Source: Molossus alvarezi (Eukaryota; Chordata; Mammalia; Chiroptera; Molossidae). From it: DNA of 64,000 nt. Each line of letters starts with the position of its first letter. Position 1 is the first letter of the stretch. Made by a program: the position numbers and the translations under genes. A model generated the notes under the pieces. That model saw only the letters and a program-made list of their open reading frames with translations. It was not told the DNA's origin and did no database searches. The stretch is from contig CM073886.1 of the NCBI GenBank assembly GCA_037176705.1, positions 19,453,501 through 19,517,500 of the forward strand, written 5' to 3'. Shown piece after piece: positions 22,523 to 34,199 of the stretch.

Positions 22523-22731
22523 CTAAGTCTCAACCTTGGCACTATGGACATGTTGGCCAGAAAATGATTTATCAGGGGGAAGGAGCTGCTGTGCATTACA
22601 GGTCTTTCAGCGGCATCCCTGGTCTCTACCCACCAAATGCCAGCAGAAATCCTACTCCCCTTTGTAACAACCAAAATACCTGCAGACATTGTTCCTTAGG
22701 GGGCAGAATTGCTCTTGTTGGAGAATGACTG
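22523..22731 (-). mobile_element. MER20 hAT DNA element, near full length
   Basis: Reverse-strand MER20: 'TCTCAACCTTGGCACTATGGACATGTTGGCC', 'GTGCATTACAGGTCTTTCAGCGGCATCCCTGGTCTCTACCC', 'TGTAACAACCAAAATACCTGCAGACATTG' and 'GGGGGCAGAATTGC', ending near GAGAATGACTG. Confidence 0.9.
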
Positions 22732-24059
22732 TTCTAGGTCACCTTCTTTCCTTATAGAAAGACAAAATACTAATGAGCAAATGTGTTGTCTAGGATGGCC
22801 TACTGGTATTGAGAACCTAGCTATTCCTGACTATCGTAATAACACTGCAAAAATTTTTGGCTGTTAGGAGGTAGACTGTGTTACATATGACCCATGTACC
22901 TGATTTGGAATCTTCCAATTATATAAGGCATCTCTGCTGTTATCAACTTTGATAAGTTCTGTCTCTCTCTCTCCTTCTAACTTCTGTGAAGGGCATGCTT
23001 GATATTTTCAGATGTATGGTTTTGCTGAGTTCATAGCATGCATTTCAGGATACCATTTTCTCATTAGCAGACCTGAGGCATGGGTGCCATCAGCTATGAT
23101 CTGATTATCTTGCTAGTTCACATTGAATTTGAAAGGGACTTGTAACAGAGTGGCCAATTTTCCTGTGTAGGTACCCGAGGTTTGGGAATGCATGCTTTCT
23201 GAGCATTCATGCATATTTGAAACACATTTTGGCTAATTGCATGACTGTTGTCCACAATTAGTCTGTGGTAGGCATGATTAATTGCAAGGAACACTGACAT
23301 TTATGCATAAAACGCTTGAGGTCAAAAATAAATGGAGAGAAATGGTGACTGCAGCAATGATGAGTAGAATACTAATGCGCGGTGACCCCCAAAAGGGGAA
23401 TTTCTGCATCAGCAGGATAGGTATTTTATTCGGACAGATGTCTCTGTCTATTTGGCTTGCCTATATGTTGTTCTCTTCTCCTCCAAAAACCTTTAGTTTT
23501 CTGCAGGTTTTCAGAAACCTGTCTGATGTTTTAATAAATGCCAAGGCCTGCCTTCTTCTCTCTCAGTCCTTCTCCCGTGCAGATCTCACTCCATCATCTG
23601 AAGCTCATAATTTGCTTCTTTAAAATAACATATATGCGTTCCATGTTTTGCATGAAGTATCAAACAACAAACAAATGGGCTGCAATCCCACCATTCAGAG
23701 CAACTGGTAAACATGTTTTTTGTGTTTAAATTAAAGGGACACATGACCACAATTAATTATTCAAATGGCACCTATACTAGCAAAGGAAAAGGCAAGATAA
23801 ATCCCATCTCTGAATTTCAGTCCTAACTAAAGCTAAGCATTATCAAAGGCTGATGTGTACACCCACTGGGAGTGGGGAAGGACGCAACATGTACACATAT
23901 GTACATTTACAACATATATGTGGGGGCAGAGGTATTTTATTTTCACAAAACCATCAGACTATAGGCTCGGTTTTCCTTCTATCTTGCTTTAATTTACTTA
24001 TTAATGTACCCTAGGGAGTTTATCATGTTAGCACACACTGGTTGCCCTCGTTCCTTCAG
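22732..24059. other. Unassigned DNA
   Basis: No gene. The block 23090-23345 is repeat-free and AT-rich, with CTAATTGCATGAC, CACAATTAG, ATTAATTGCAAGG and TTTATGCAT motifs, and is a candidate conserved element. The rest shows nothing recognisable. Confidence 0.4.
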
Positions 24060-24273
24060 CTGTCTTCCATTATGTGCTTGTGACATACCTTATTGAATCG
24101 GTCCACTTACTGGGCTCTCCAATTGTTTGTTTCTCTGTTATAAACATCAGCACACTGAGTTGTCTGTGTAGATAGAGATATATAAATAAAACATGGATAT
24201 ACCTTTGTTCAACTCTACAGGCATGTTAATATTTTAGCAATGTGACTACTGGGTCAAAAGTTGGTGTCCCATA
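24060..24273 (-). mobile_element. Ancient L1M 3' region
   Basis: Reverse-strand phrases of the old L1 3' region: 'CTCCAATTGTTTGTTTCTCTGTTATAAACATCAGCAC', 'CATGGATATACCTTTGTTC' and 'GTGACTACTGGGTCAAAAG'. A younger inverted L1 sits at its end, and the old L1 may continue after 24631. Confidence 0.6.
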
Positions 24274-24630
24274 ACTTACTTTTTTAAATTAAAAAAATGA
24301 TCTTAATCGTTGAAAGTATTGCAGATACCCTCTTTTTTGAACCCCATCACCTCCCCAACCTTCCCCCAAGGCATTCACCACGTGGTTGTCTGTGTCCACT
24401 GGTTATGCACATTTGCAGGGAAGTTCTTTGGTTTATCTCTTCCTGCCCACTTCCCCTTCCTTCCGAGGTTCCTCAGTCTGTTCCCTGTTTCCATGGACCT
24501 GGAGAGCATTATGCTAAGTGAAACAAGCCAGTCAGAGAAAGACAAGTATCACATGATCTCCCGAATCTGTGGAATCTAATGAACAAAATAAACTGACGAA
24601 CAAAATAGATCCCAACACTTACTTTTTAAA
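24274..24630 (-). mobile_element. Short bat L1 with 5' inversion (twin-primed), TSD
   Basis: The left piece (24289 to about 24491) is reverse-strand L1 3' UTR, with T-rich start. The right piece (about 24492-24616) is forward-strand end of ORF2 ('AGTGAAACAAGCCAGTCAGAGAAAGACAAGTATCACATGATCTC'). By comparison with the copy at 60660-60800, the two pieces are adjacent in L1, so the junction is an inversion with little or no loss. The flanks are ACTTACTTTTTTAAA (24274-24288) and a matching ACTTACTTTTTAAA (about 24617-24630). Confidence 0.8.
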
Positions 24631-27254
24631 GATGTAATTTAAAACTTACTTCCTACTGTTTGGAGTGCTACCCAGTTCGTGCCACTTTCTGACCGATAAT
24701 ACAGGCACCCTATTTTAAGATACATGAAAAGAAAGGAAAGGGTCACATTCACTGGGCAGCCAGCATTCAGAGGTGTATTTGTCCTTGCCTGTCCCTCTGA
24801 CTGTGTGCCAGGTCCACAGCCGGTGTTGAAGACAGGCCTTGACGCTGGAGCTCACCTGAGGAAACATAACCACCGGGCACTCCAAGTCCCATAATAGACT
24901 GATTTGCCAGCTGCTCCCTGACTCAAAAGGAGGCAAATGTTCACTCTCCTTGGAAGAATTGACAGCTACTGCGCCTGTACCAGGTGTCTAGTAGGTGTCC
25001 TCCTAACACTGTTTGGCTTGAAATGTGCCTCTTTATTAGGTTTGCTCCCAGAGTTAGACTGTAAGTTCCTCCAGGGCAGGGACTTACGCAGAAAGAGAAG
25101 GGACTTACACATCTTGGGCCAGCTGGATTGATTAGTAGTGGCTGCCTGGACCTTTGACTCAGGGAGAAGGTGGCTCACAATCGATTGGCAATGTCTGCTA
25201 CGGGTGAAGAATAAAAGAAGGGTAGCCTGCAAAGCAGGTGTTCTTTTTCCATCCTTTTATAATAAAGTAGGGTTAATTATTCTGGTTATTTGGGGTATAC
25301 AGAAAAGTTATGCGTGAAAGCAACTTTTGGGGAAAAGTAGAAGAGAAAGAGGAAGGGAAGCAGGAGGAAGAAACAGCGAAGAGAGAGACAGAGGGACAGA
25401 GAGATCTGCTCAAAAATAAGAAGAGTCTCCTAATTCTAGGCTGGTCTTTATTGTAGTCTTTCTGTGGTTTTGACATTTACTCCAGGGAATATGTGTTACA
25501 TTCGAAATTGGAAAAAAGACCACGATAAGTGTGATAGTAAAATAAAGCTGGTCTTAAAGCAGAACCACCCCAGAGAGGTGAGAGGCACACAGATCCCGGG
25601 ATAGGAGAGGGATCTGCACTGTGGTATATGTTCTGGATTTTGCAGGGCCACTAGGGATGCCCCTCCCGTCTCGGCAGAATGGATGGCGTTAATCTCCAGT
25701 CCCCTCGTAATAAATGCCGGACTGCGAACAGGCGATGGCTGAAAGAGAGTGCCTGGCAAACCTTCATCTTTAATAAGGTGCATGGCTGGTCTATAACTGT
25801 CAGCGAATGATGGAGGCAGCGGGGTGTCCGCTTTCCTGCTCGGGATAAGAAACGGGGTCACCCTGGCGGGCCGCGGGAGCCCAGCTCTGGGCTCTGTTCC
25901 GAGGAAGCCAGGAGGCCCTGCACTCTGGGGCCCGGACACATTCACAGAGCAGCTTACGTCCAGAAAATGGGCCTATTTGACAGAGGCTCCGCCTCCGGGG
26001 AGATGAAGTTCAGGTACGTTCTGATGCCACTCAACTCTTGGCTTGTAACGCAGGCCCCCAGTAGCAGCCCTTTGCAATGAAACTAGATCACTTTTGAAGC
26101 TTAGCAGATGGGAATTGTCATAAATGATATTTTAGTCACAGATATGAGCCATAAAACTTGAGAGATAAAGTATCTTTCTGAGACACACATGGAGAGACAG
26201 ATACAGACCCAGACACGCCAGGAGCCCTCCTGCTGCTCAGAGGGAGTGGGGGGGCAGGGCCAAGGCTTGGCGTTCTGTCGTAGTATTGGGGATCATAGAC
26301 GACATGAAGCAGTGAACATAGCCTGGGATTTGGGGGACAGACAGAGCTGCATTTTAATAGGAGCGTAAACATTTACCATCCTATGGAATCCTAGTCCTTT
26401 TCATTTTTGGAACCTCAATGTGTTCCCCGTAAAAGGGAACCGACAGCATGCTCCTCATCAGACGCATCTGGGCATTAATGCGGCACAGTGCTTGGCACAT
26501 GCTAGCCCACAGTCACCTCTCACTCCCTGTCTTCCTTAAATCATCCCCTCCAACGCAAGTGCCGCTTGTTCTTAGTTCTGCTGGATTATTCCGCTGCGTT
26601 GAATAATTCATGAGGGCTTGGGTTCTGAGACAGGCACAGCTGTATCCAGCAGACTCTAGCCTTAAGCCAGTATGTAATGCTTTTTACTCTAGGACTGTAC
26701 CTGACTCTAACTGACCCTAATCCCACCTCCACACATGACTGCTATCCCGTGGACCTACAGAAGATGCGTTTGCCTGGGACGAAGGGGTGATGTCGTATCC
26801 AAACTAAAATAAAAAATAATGGCAGAATCTATGGGAGTGTTCTAGAAATGCATATATACATGTCCCTCTTTTGTTTCTGACATGGACTTCGTCATGCGCT
26901 TTTGCTCCCAGCAATCTTTTCATGTCCTTGTTCTACAACATCAGGGATCCCAGAGACCCACACGCTTGTTGCCGGGAACTCAAACAAGAGGGTATTCTGA
27001 AATAGCAAAGTGATTGCCTCTCTGTCATTCCAACCAGAACGAATCTTCTCCATCACCTGTCAGGACTTGCATTTGAAGGCCTGCGCATACACAAATCTCA
27101 GTGTCGTGTGGGGTAATTTAAATTAGCATGTACTACATCTGTATTGGTGAAAAGAGATGTGCAGATATCCTCACGGTTTGCCGTTGTCATTGTATGAGAG
27201 GATCTAGGCAGATGTGTGTGTTTGACGTGGGAAAGAACATTTTAGGTTTTTACC
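24631..27254. other. Unassigned DNA, with one MIR-like piece
   Basis: About 2.6 kb with no gene. A weak forward MIR 3' end lies at 26390-26510 ('AACCTCAATGTGTTCCCC' through 'GGCACAGTGCTTGGCACATGCTAG'). The block 25640-26000 is repeat-free and contains GGCGTTAATCTCC, CTTTAATAAGG and a CpG-containing run near 25840-25880, and is a candidate conserved element. Confidence 0.4.
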
Positions 27255-27400
27255 AGGTTTCAGGCATCAAGCCAGGCACCTTGCATCTATTATTCTAATT
27301 AATCTTTTCAATAACCTCAGGAGAATAATGTTATTATCCATACCCTAAGATAAAGACACCGAAGCTCAGAGAAAGAAAATTGCTTCTCTGTCCACATTGC
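27255..27400 (-). mobile_element. MIR SINE fragment
   Basis: Reverse MIR: 'AGGCATCAAGCCAGGCACC', 'TCTAATTAATCTTTTCAATAACCTCAGGAG', 'TTATTATCCATACCCTAAGATAAAGACACCGAAGCTCAGAGAAAG'. Confidence 0.8.
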
Positions 27401-27850
27401 TAACTACTGAATGACTGAGTCAGTCTTCAAAGCCAGCCCCGCCTTTTTCCAAAACTTGAAGTCTTTCTACTCTCCTATCTTTTCAGTCTCAGGATATGAT
27501 GAGTCTAAGATATTTTTAGTTCTGATAATTAAAGCAATGCCTGCTGAGGGTCAATTAAAGCTCAATATCCATTTTGGGGGTAAGAATGCAAAAATGATTT
27601 CAATGTGCTTCCCTGTTGTGGGAGTTTTCTTTACAGTGAGACACCTAGGGTGTGTTTGTTCATTCTTGCATGCATTCGACAGCGGCATTTCCACACTTCC
27701 TGACCCTGCAGTCCCTTCTGGAGAGGTGCCTAGCAGGAATAGTAACTGAAAATCACCCTGGTTGAAGTACCGTATCCCTTGTTGCTCTGATCAAGTTTAT
27801 CTTGAGAACACCTTGCCTAAAAACTCAGGAGGTAATAAATAAAATGAATG

Positions 27851-27891
<41 letters not shown>

Positions 27892-28520
27892 CTCTCCATG
27901 CATTTGTGAATTATTTTAGTTTACTTTTTCATTATGACACTAGCAACATTTTACTATTACCTAGGACCATTTGGGACAGATATTCTCTGACATAAATGAC
28001 TTGCAAAGAGAAAATCTTGTGCATGTGTCCTGGCTTTTGAACAAAGGGAAGGATACGCATTCTGTAGGTGTGGCCAAGAGCTGGAGCCACTAGCCAGCAA
28101 CCCATGCATCTCACAACCCTGGGTCCTGTGCCCTAGACTGGGAAGTGAAGTTTGGTTTTAGTTGTTATTGCTGCAAAACAGTGCATCACAAAAAAAAAAA
28201 AATTAGAGGTGTGCATTTTTAAAACACTTCTCTAAAATAATACAAGGTAATGTAAATATTCAGGATGCAAGCAATCATTGCATTTTGGAATCTGTATGTG
28301 CATATATATCGTTACAGTCTAAATTGTCAAGAAAGACACCCAGTTGATGGACAACATTCTGATCAACAGAGCATCCTCTTGTCACTTACATACTGGCTCT
28401 TCATGCTGTTACATGATATTAACAACTCGGCTTCATTAAAATTCCTCGAATGTGTTTTGCGTGAAATCATTTTATTCAAAATCATTAATATATGGCTCCA
28501 CACAGCATCCCCTTTGAGGG
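27401..28520. other. Unassigned DNA with a CT microsatellite
   Basis: No gene. A 30-bp CT run lies at 27855-27885 and a 12-A run near 28190-28202. A 148-codon frame at 28265-28711 overlaps the MIR that follows and looks like chance. Confidence 0.4.
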
Positions 28521-28635
28521 GATCCAGGACTTCCATTCCCATTTTACAGATGAGCACAGGAGATAAGAATAGGTTAAGTGATTTTTGCCTGAGGTCAAAA
28601 ATGGTGGGAGAAAGATTAGGAATTGGTGAGTGTTC
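28521..28635 (-). mobile_element. MIR SINE fragment
   Basis: Reverse MIR middle: 'CATTCCCATTTTACAGATGAGCACAGGAGATAAGAATAGGTTAAGTGATTTTTGCCTGAGGTCA'. Confidence 0.75.
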
Positions 28636-29725
28636 ACCTGGGAGCTGCGTCTGCGATAAGTCTCTAAATTCAAATTTTCCAACCTTAGAATTTTCTGGGT
28701 TAGACCTCTAGCTGACTACCATGGGATATGATGTTATGTAATTAATTACAACTATAATTATCTTGGTTTCTGGGTCATTTAAAGATCATCGGTGCATTTT
28801 GTTTTCATGGTTCTTGCAGCAAAGGAATTTTTTTTTTTCTGAAGTACAGTATAATTAATCCAGTTTTTAGACTCTGAAATAACATGAAAGTTAAAACATC
28901 CCCTCAGAGACTGAATTCATCTTTGCTGGGGTGTCCTGCAGTAGAAAGTGTGTAGACCTCAGAATCACTGAAAGCATCAGTCATCTTTCTGGGAACATAA
29001 AACATCCCTGCTAGAGTTGAGCTACATATGTGTTATATGACAGGCTGGCATAGTCCATGCGATAGACACAGATAGCATTCTTTAACAACCCTAGGTAACA
29101 GGTCATTTGTTAGAAAAGCAGTGATTTCCATAGGTCCTTATACAGGTATCTACAGAAGTAATGAGAGACATTAAATCTTTAAAGTTAAAGAACTTTCAAA
29201 TTTCTTTTTTTTTTTCATGAAGGTAATCTAATATTCAGGGAGTTGACTTTTTCTACCAGCTTAAATGATAAAAAGCAGCTCTTGACTCTGCTCTACTCAG
29301 CTCGTGAAGAATTCCTTAGTCCAAAATGTTCTTGTGTAGATGGATCACCTCCAATGACATTGGGATACAAGGAGCCAAACGTCACACGAGGGAGATGGCG
29401 GCATGCATTTCTGAACGGAATCAATCAGCAGGCATCCCGCTCACCGGAGCCAGGCCTGTTTCCATTCTCTGCATGTCACTGCAGGTGACACACGGGAAGA
29501 GTTTCTGAAGAATCATTTCATCATTAAGACATGTTGGATATGACAGTTGTGCTTGCAATCAATCATTTGGGGGAAAATACTCTAGTAATAGCCTGAGTTT
29601 CCTTTGCTCTGGAATCCATATTTGCAGAGTGGAGAAGATGATTTAGAATTGTCTGTGGCATTATTCTTTATCAGTAGAACTCTACAGCACTTAAATATAT
29701 GAAAGGTGATTCATTACTTGTGTAT
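28636..29725. other. Unassigned DNA
   Basis: No gene. The stretch 28700-28880 is AT-rich with GTAATTAATTAC (a 12-bp palindrome at about 28738-28749), TATAATTATC and TATAATTAATCC. An 11-T run lies near 28829. It could be a conserved element, but that is unproven. Confidence 0.35.
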
Positions 29726-30250
29726 TTATTCATTCATTCTACGCATATTTATTGAGAGCCTCTCTATGCTCTAGGAACTATTTCAGGCACCAGGGACACC
29801 GTGGGGAATAAGAAACCCAGGTTTCTGCTCTCATGGAACTTAAATTTGGGGAAAGAGGGGGCAGAAAGCAAGGGCAATGCCAAGAAATACAACCAAGTGA
29901 TGAAAGACCAACTAGGAAATTGGTGCTCCATGGTTTGAAGATTTAGAGAACGTCTGAGGAGGTGACATTTGGACTGAGATGTGAATGTCAGGAAGGAGCC
30001 AACCAGATGAACATGTGGAGGAAGAGCATTCTGGGGAACCGAACATGCAAAGCCTCTAAAGTTAGAACCCACTTGACATTTCTGAAGAAGAGCAAAGAGG
30101 CTCTGGTGGCCAGAGGATGTGGGTTCAGAGGGAGGGAGCAGGAAAGAAAGACTGAGAAGTAGATAAGCCAGATCAAGAAGACTATTGTTGTGCAAGATAA
30201 GGAACCTGAACTTGATGCTCAGTGAGGGGGAGTTCTATCATGCCGTGATA
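29726..30250 (+). mobile_element. Ancient L1 3'-UTR (L1ME-like), best copy
   Basis: All blocks of the family in order: 'TATTCATTCATTCTACGCATATTTATTGAGAGCC', 'CTGCTCTCATGGAACTTAAATT', 'GAGGAGGTGACATTTGGACTGAGATGTGAATGTCAGGAAGGAGCC', 'GGAAGAGCATTCTGGGGAACCGAACATGCAAAG' and a diverged end. Open frames inside it are not genes. Confidence 0.8.
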
Positions 30251-30949
30251 GGGTTTGAAGAGTGTGCACAGAACATCTCCTGGAGGGGGGACAGGAAACA
30301 AGGTAAATGTACAGATGATGAGGAGGCTCCCATCTTTCAAGTTCAGAGGGTTAGGAAATGGGGACCTATGTTTTCCAGCCTTGAAGTTCACCAGAGAGTT
30401 CTGAAAAAGGAAGTTATGGCAGTGATGGCCAAGTCCAGATTCCTTCTAGAGCTATTCTTCAAGCCTCCTGAGCAGGCTAGTCTAGTGCCACATTTCTTTC
30501 TCGGGTGATTTCCCAACTGGATATGGCATTTGTACCAAGTCAAGGGCAATTCCGACCCAGGGATGCATTTAGTCAGGGACAGGGTGGTGGGAGAAGCACC
30601 AGGCTCATTGTCTCTCATTTGGTGAGGAATACTTGGTTGAAGACCTCCCCATCACCTTTTATTCTCCAGGCATTACCTCTCGCAAGCATCCAGCTTTTGG
30701 CGGGCAATTTCTTTGCTGCTTTTCTCCATGGCTGATTGGTCCAACAGGGCATGGACGCTGGTGTTGGGCGAACTGCTAATTCAGCCTCATTCCTGGCCAT
30801 GCTTCTTGCAGGGTCATGAGACAACCCTCCAAAGCAGCAGATGGTGTTTCGTTAAGTTGCAGGAGCTGTGCCTTAGTGTTACCCTGAGAGACACAATAGA
30901 GGATCAGACAGACCTTAGAGAAGTCCCACCAATACTTAGAATCTGGTAG
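30251..30949. other. Unassigned DNA, probably more of the same old L1
   Basis: The first 100 bases may continue the L1 3' UTR (ATAGGGTTTGAAGAGTG resembles its 'GGGTTTTAAGCAGGG' block). The rest has no recognisable feature. Confidence 0.35.
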
Positions 30950-31060
30950 ACGCTGAAGTAGGTATTTAATCTCTGAGCTGAAATAGAAACATTAGCGATG
31001 CATATCACTGAGTGTGTTCCTGGCACATCATAAGCATTCAACAAACAGTGGCCAGTGCTG
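30950..31060 (+). mobile_element. MIR SINE 3' fragment
   Basis: Forward MIR 3' end: 'TTAATCTCTGAGCTGAAATAG' then 'GTGTTCCTGGCACATCATAAGCATTCAACAAACAG'. Confidence 0.65.
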
Positions 31061-31254
31061 TTGTTGGTGACAGCAATGGTAGTGGTGAGCTCTCTTGGGT
31101 TAAGACGAGTGTTTGGAAGAGACAGGCACCAAGTCTGAATGAGGTGTAGCATTCTTACTTTACAATAACACTAAAGAGCTTCAAAGAAAACTGTGGCTTA
31201 CCTCTTCCTACCCAAAACTTACCATATTTTAGGCTGTTTTTAAATGATAAAAAG

Positions 31255-31690
31255 AGTATTTTATTGATCCCCAAATTAGAAATAACCTAATTGAAGAGAA
31301 TAAGAAACTAGAACACATGTGCACAATGGGTTCCCACAGAGCCATGGAAATGAATGAATTAGAGCTACGTACAAGCTGTGTGGCTCCAGCCAATATTACC
31401 TTGAGTGAATAATGCAAGGTGGGGAAGAGAATTCATGCAGAAATGTATCACATGCAATAGTTTTAGTACTCTGTGCCACCTAGGAATACATGCATATGTG
31501 GTCATGTACCTGGACAAAAACAAAACCTCCAAACCAAGACTACTGACTGCTTATAGAGATTAGGGACTGGTACACTTGAGGAGGGTTTCAGACTAGGAAT
31601 TGAATGTCACTAAAAGGTTTTATTACTTAATCTGGGTAGTGTTTATATGCATAGGTTTGTGTATTTTTGTATAGTGTTTGGTATGTCTGA
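31255..31690 (+). mobile_element. Old L1M 3' end
   Basis: Typical phrases: 'CCCCAAATTAGAAATAACCTAATTG', 'AGCCATGGAAATGAATGAATTAGAGCTACGTAC', 'CTGGGTAGTGTTTATATGC' and 'TTTTTGTATAGTGTTTG', the order of old L1 3' ends. No coding frame survives. Confidence 0.7.
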
Positions 31691-31738
31691 CCTATAGATA
31701 TCATGGTATGATTTTGAAGTAATACACGCTCTGAGATA

Positions 31739-31790
31739 AATATATATGTGTGTATATATGTGTGTGTGTGTGTGTATATGTATATATATA
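31739..31790. repeat. TATATG/TG microsatellite
   Basis: Alternating TA and TG dinucleotides for about 50 bases, sited between two old L1 pieces of opposite orientation. Confidence 0.9.
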
Positions 31791-31794
31791 GTAA

Positions 31795-32122
31795 CTATAT
31801 TCACAACATAGAATTGTACAGAGTAAAAACACAAGTCTCTCTCCCTCCCCTCTACCTTTCCCTCCATCATTTAATAATTGCTAGTACATCTTCCCAGATA
31901 TGTTCTGTACACATTCAAAATACACACGCTTAGAACATAACACACTTACTGAATACAATAATTTGTGACTTTCTGTCATCACTTAAAAATAGTGTGTAAA
32001 CCTTTTAATGTCAGTACATATAAATTATCCACCTCTGTCTAATAACACCTGCCTAGTAATCATATTTCTATGTAATTTGTGTAACCAGTTCCCCTATTGA
32101 TAGACATGTGTATTTAAAAAAA
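31795..32122 (-). mobile_element. Old L1M 3' region, reverse strand
   Basis: Ends with 'TTAATGTCAGTACATATAAATTATCC' and 'GTGTAACCAGTTCCCCTATTGATAGACATG', standard phrases of old L1 3' regions read on the reverse strand. The first half is weaker. Confidence 0.6.
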
Positions 32123-32458
32123 ACAAAAAACACTCTTTACAAATCCGGGCTGCTTTGAAGTCAAATACAGCCACTTTATTTCCACCACTGGTCATCCAAA
32201 TGTTTTGTCTTCACTAGGACAAACACACAGATGTTCCACAGAATTGTCTTGTTTTTTCTCTGAGTGTTCAGTAAGTGTGTAGCCACAGCTAGAAATTCAT
32301 TCTCTGGGGACAGTGGCAGGGGAAAGAAAAAAACAAAAACAAAAAACAGCTTAAACTCTCCAACAAGAAATTCAGATTAAGGGAAAGCTGGAGTCTCCTC
32401 CCTCTTGCCAGCCTCCGCCCCTAAGATGTTAGTGATTTTCATGAATCACGGGCTTTAT
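32123..32458. other. Unassigned DNA
   Basis: No gene. Two short A-rich runs occur (32115-32130 and a CAAAAA run near 32325-32346). Confidence 0.4.
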
Positions 32459-32579
32459 AAATGTCATCACGCCCTTTCAAGTCCATCTCTCTCTCTCTTT
32501 CCCCCACCCCCCACTCTACCTGAACAAAAAATGGAAAAAAAATGTCCTCAGGTGAGGATAAAAAAAAAATGTCATCACG
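32459..32579 (+). mobile_element. 5'-truncated Ves SINE with perfect TSD
   Basis: Only the 3' 95 bases of a Ves are present (32472-32566): the CT-rich stretch, CCCACTCTACCTGAAC, then the TCCTC-AGGT-GAGGA inverted repeat (32545-32558) and an A tail. It is flanked by AAATGTCATCACG at 32459-32471 and 32567-32579, so the short form is a real insertion product, not a later deletion. The head with A and B boxes is absent, so it cannot be transcribed from its own promoter. Confidence 0.92.
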
Positions 32580-33059
32580 AAAGCATGAAGGGAAGAGTTC
32601 AAAGAACAGCATTCTGCGTGCAGGGTTTTGCATTTCCACACTTCCCGGAGGAAATAGGCAGGTTTGTCTCGTGGTCTTGCCAGCCTGAAAGGCTTTCTGA
32701 GTATTTTGTCTCTCTGACTGTTTAACATGTAGGTCATAGTTCAGGGAAACCTTCAGGAGGTTGGTCATGCTTCATTAAACAAGCCCTGCCCCTTGGCTTT
32801 GAATCCAGTGGATAGAGACAGTTCTAGGAACTTGAACTTCCCCCACAGGAAACTCCTGGCGCGGAATCTGCATTTCGGGGCTTCCTTCAAAGGGGCTGAG
32901 CTGGACTCCAACTTCCCTATTTCCTCTCCTGCTTCTTTTCCTTTTCAACTTGTATTATTGTTTTATTACACTAGCAGTGCATATACTTGTGAGAAAAGTC
33001 GTCAAAGAGAATTGGGGTGAATAATTAATGTTTGAGATAAACAATCTTTGCACTCACTC
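32580..33059. other. Unassigned DNA
   Basis: No gene or named repeat is recognised. Confidence 0.4.
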
Positions 33060-33350
33060 ACACAAAGTAAAATATATAGCTACTAATATGGTTCCATACA
33101 GTGCACTTTGTTTTATAACTTTTGATTTAGGCATAAAGTGCTATATTAAAGCATATGCCATTTTATCAAGCTTTTTTTTTTTTTTTTTTTTTTTAATGGC
33201 TTTATGGTATTCCATGTCATCAGTGTCTCCTAAATAGGGGATGTGGTTTTTCTCATTGTTATGAGACTTACTATTTGGGGGTGTTGCTTTCATTATTGTT
33301 TGTAAATTTCTATAATATTTAGTAGATAATGGTTCAGTGGGTACACATGC
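33060..33350 (-). mobile_element. Old L1M 3' region with a 23-T run
   Basis: 'TTTAATGGCTTTATGGTATTCCATGTCATCAG' and the following AT-rich text match the old L1 reverse-strand block 'TAATGGCTGCATAGTATTCCATTG'. A pure T run fills 33172-33194. Confidence 0.55.
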
Positions 33351-33395
33351 ACTAATGACCAACATGAACAGTTAGATGCTGAATCTACTATGTAT

Positions 33396-33582
33396 AGTGG
33401 GTTTCTCGCCCTTGGCAGCACTGGCGCTTCGGAACGGGTAGTTCCCTGTGTGGGTGACTGGTGCGTGGCCTTCGCCCACTAGATCCCCATTGCCCTTTCC
33501 TCTCCATTGTGACACCCAAAGTGTCCAGATGTCGCTAAATGTCCCCTGCGGGCAAACCACCCCCCTACTTTGAGAACCACTG
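33396..33582 (-). mobile_element. MER20-like hAT element
   Basis: The right two-thirds is clear: 'CGCCCACTAGATCCCCATTGCCC', 'TTGTGACACCCAAAGTGTCCAGATGTCGCTAAATGTCCCCTGCGGGCAAACC' and 'TGAGAACCACTG'. The left part is diverged. Confidence 0.8.
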
Positions 33583-33664
33583 TTTTCAAGGGATCAGTTC
33601 CTCTTTTCAAAATTTTTTTATCAAAGGACGTCTCCTGCATTTATTTCTATAGGTCATAGGAAAG

Positions 33665-33836
33665 TTTTAATGAATTTTTATTTATTGATTTGAGACAGAG
33701 AGAGAGAAAGAGAGACTGAGTTGTTATTCCACTTATTCATGCATTCATTCTTGTACGCGCCCTCGCTGGGAATCATATCCAAAACCTCAGCGCATGGGGA
33801 TGACGCTGTAACCCACTGAGCTACCCATCCAGGGCA
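33665..33836 (-). mobile_element. Ves-related SINE, shortened and diverged
   Basis: Reverse-strand SINE with TTTTATTTATTGATTT, a GAGAGAGAGAAAGAGAGA run, 'CTCGCTGGGAATCATATCC' and 'CCCACTGAGCTACCCATCCAGGGC'. The body is about 170 bp, shorter than other Ves copies. The missing internal part and higher divergence suggest an older insertion or related subfamily. No TSD seen. Confidence 0.8.
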
Positions 33837-34199
33837 AGGGATTGGGTTCTTGAATTGTCTAAAGAATGATATTGTCTTGTAGCATTGATAAACACATTAA
33901 AAGTTGGTCCTGGATTAGCACCTAAAATGAAATTTAATCTATTTTGAGAAAACAATATATTTGAGTAGAGAACTAATTACCTCTTTTTTATTTCAAGTGA
34001 CAAAAGCCAATATATCACACTTAGCCACTATGAAGACTCCACTTCAGTAAACTAATTAAACTAATCCTATCTCAGCTCATTATTCTCAGTTCCTCTAAAT
34101 ATTTTAACACCCTAGATTTATTTCATTACATAAATTATATCATACTTAAAGCTCCGAAAGACCCTCAAGAGTTTATTTTGGACTTTTAAAATGTGACTT
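33837..34199. other. Unassigned AT-rich DNA
   Basis: No repeat or gene seen. Forms the left part of a 1.6-kb stretch free of recognisable transposons. Confidence 0.4.

Noticed and set aside
31255..32122. Another twin-primed L1 (opposite old L1 pieces)
   Set aside because: The two pieces appear to overlap in L1 coordinates and no TSD is visible, so two independent old insertions are more likely.
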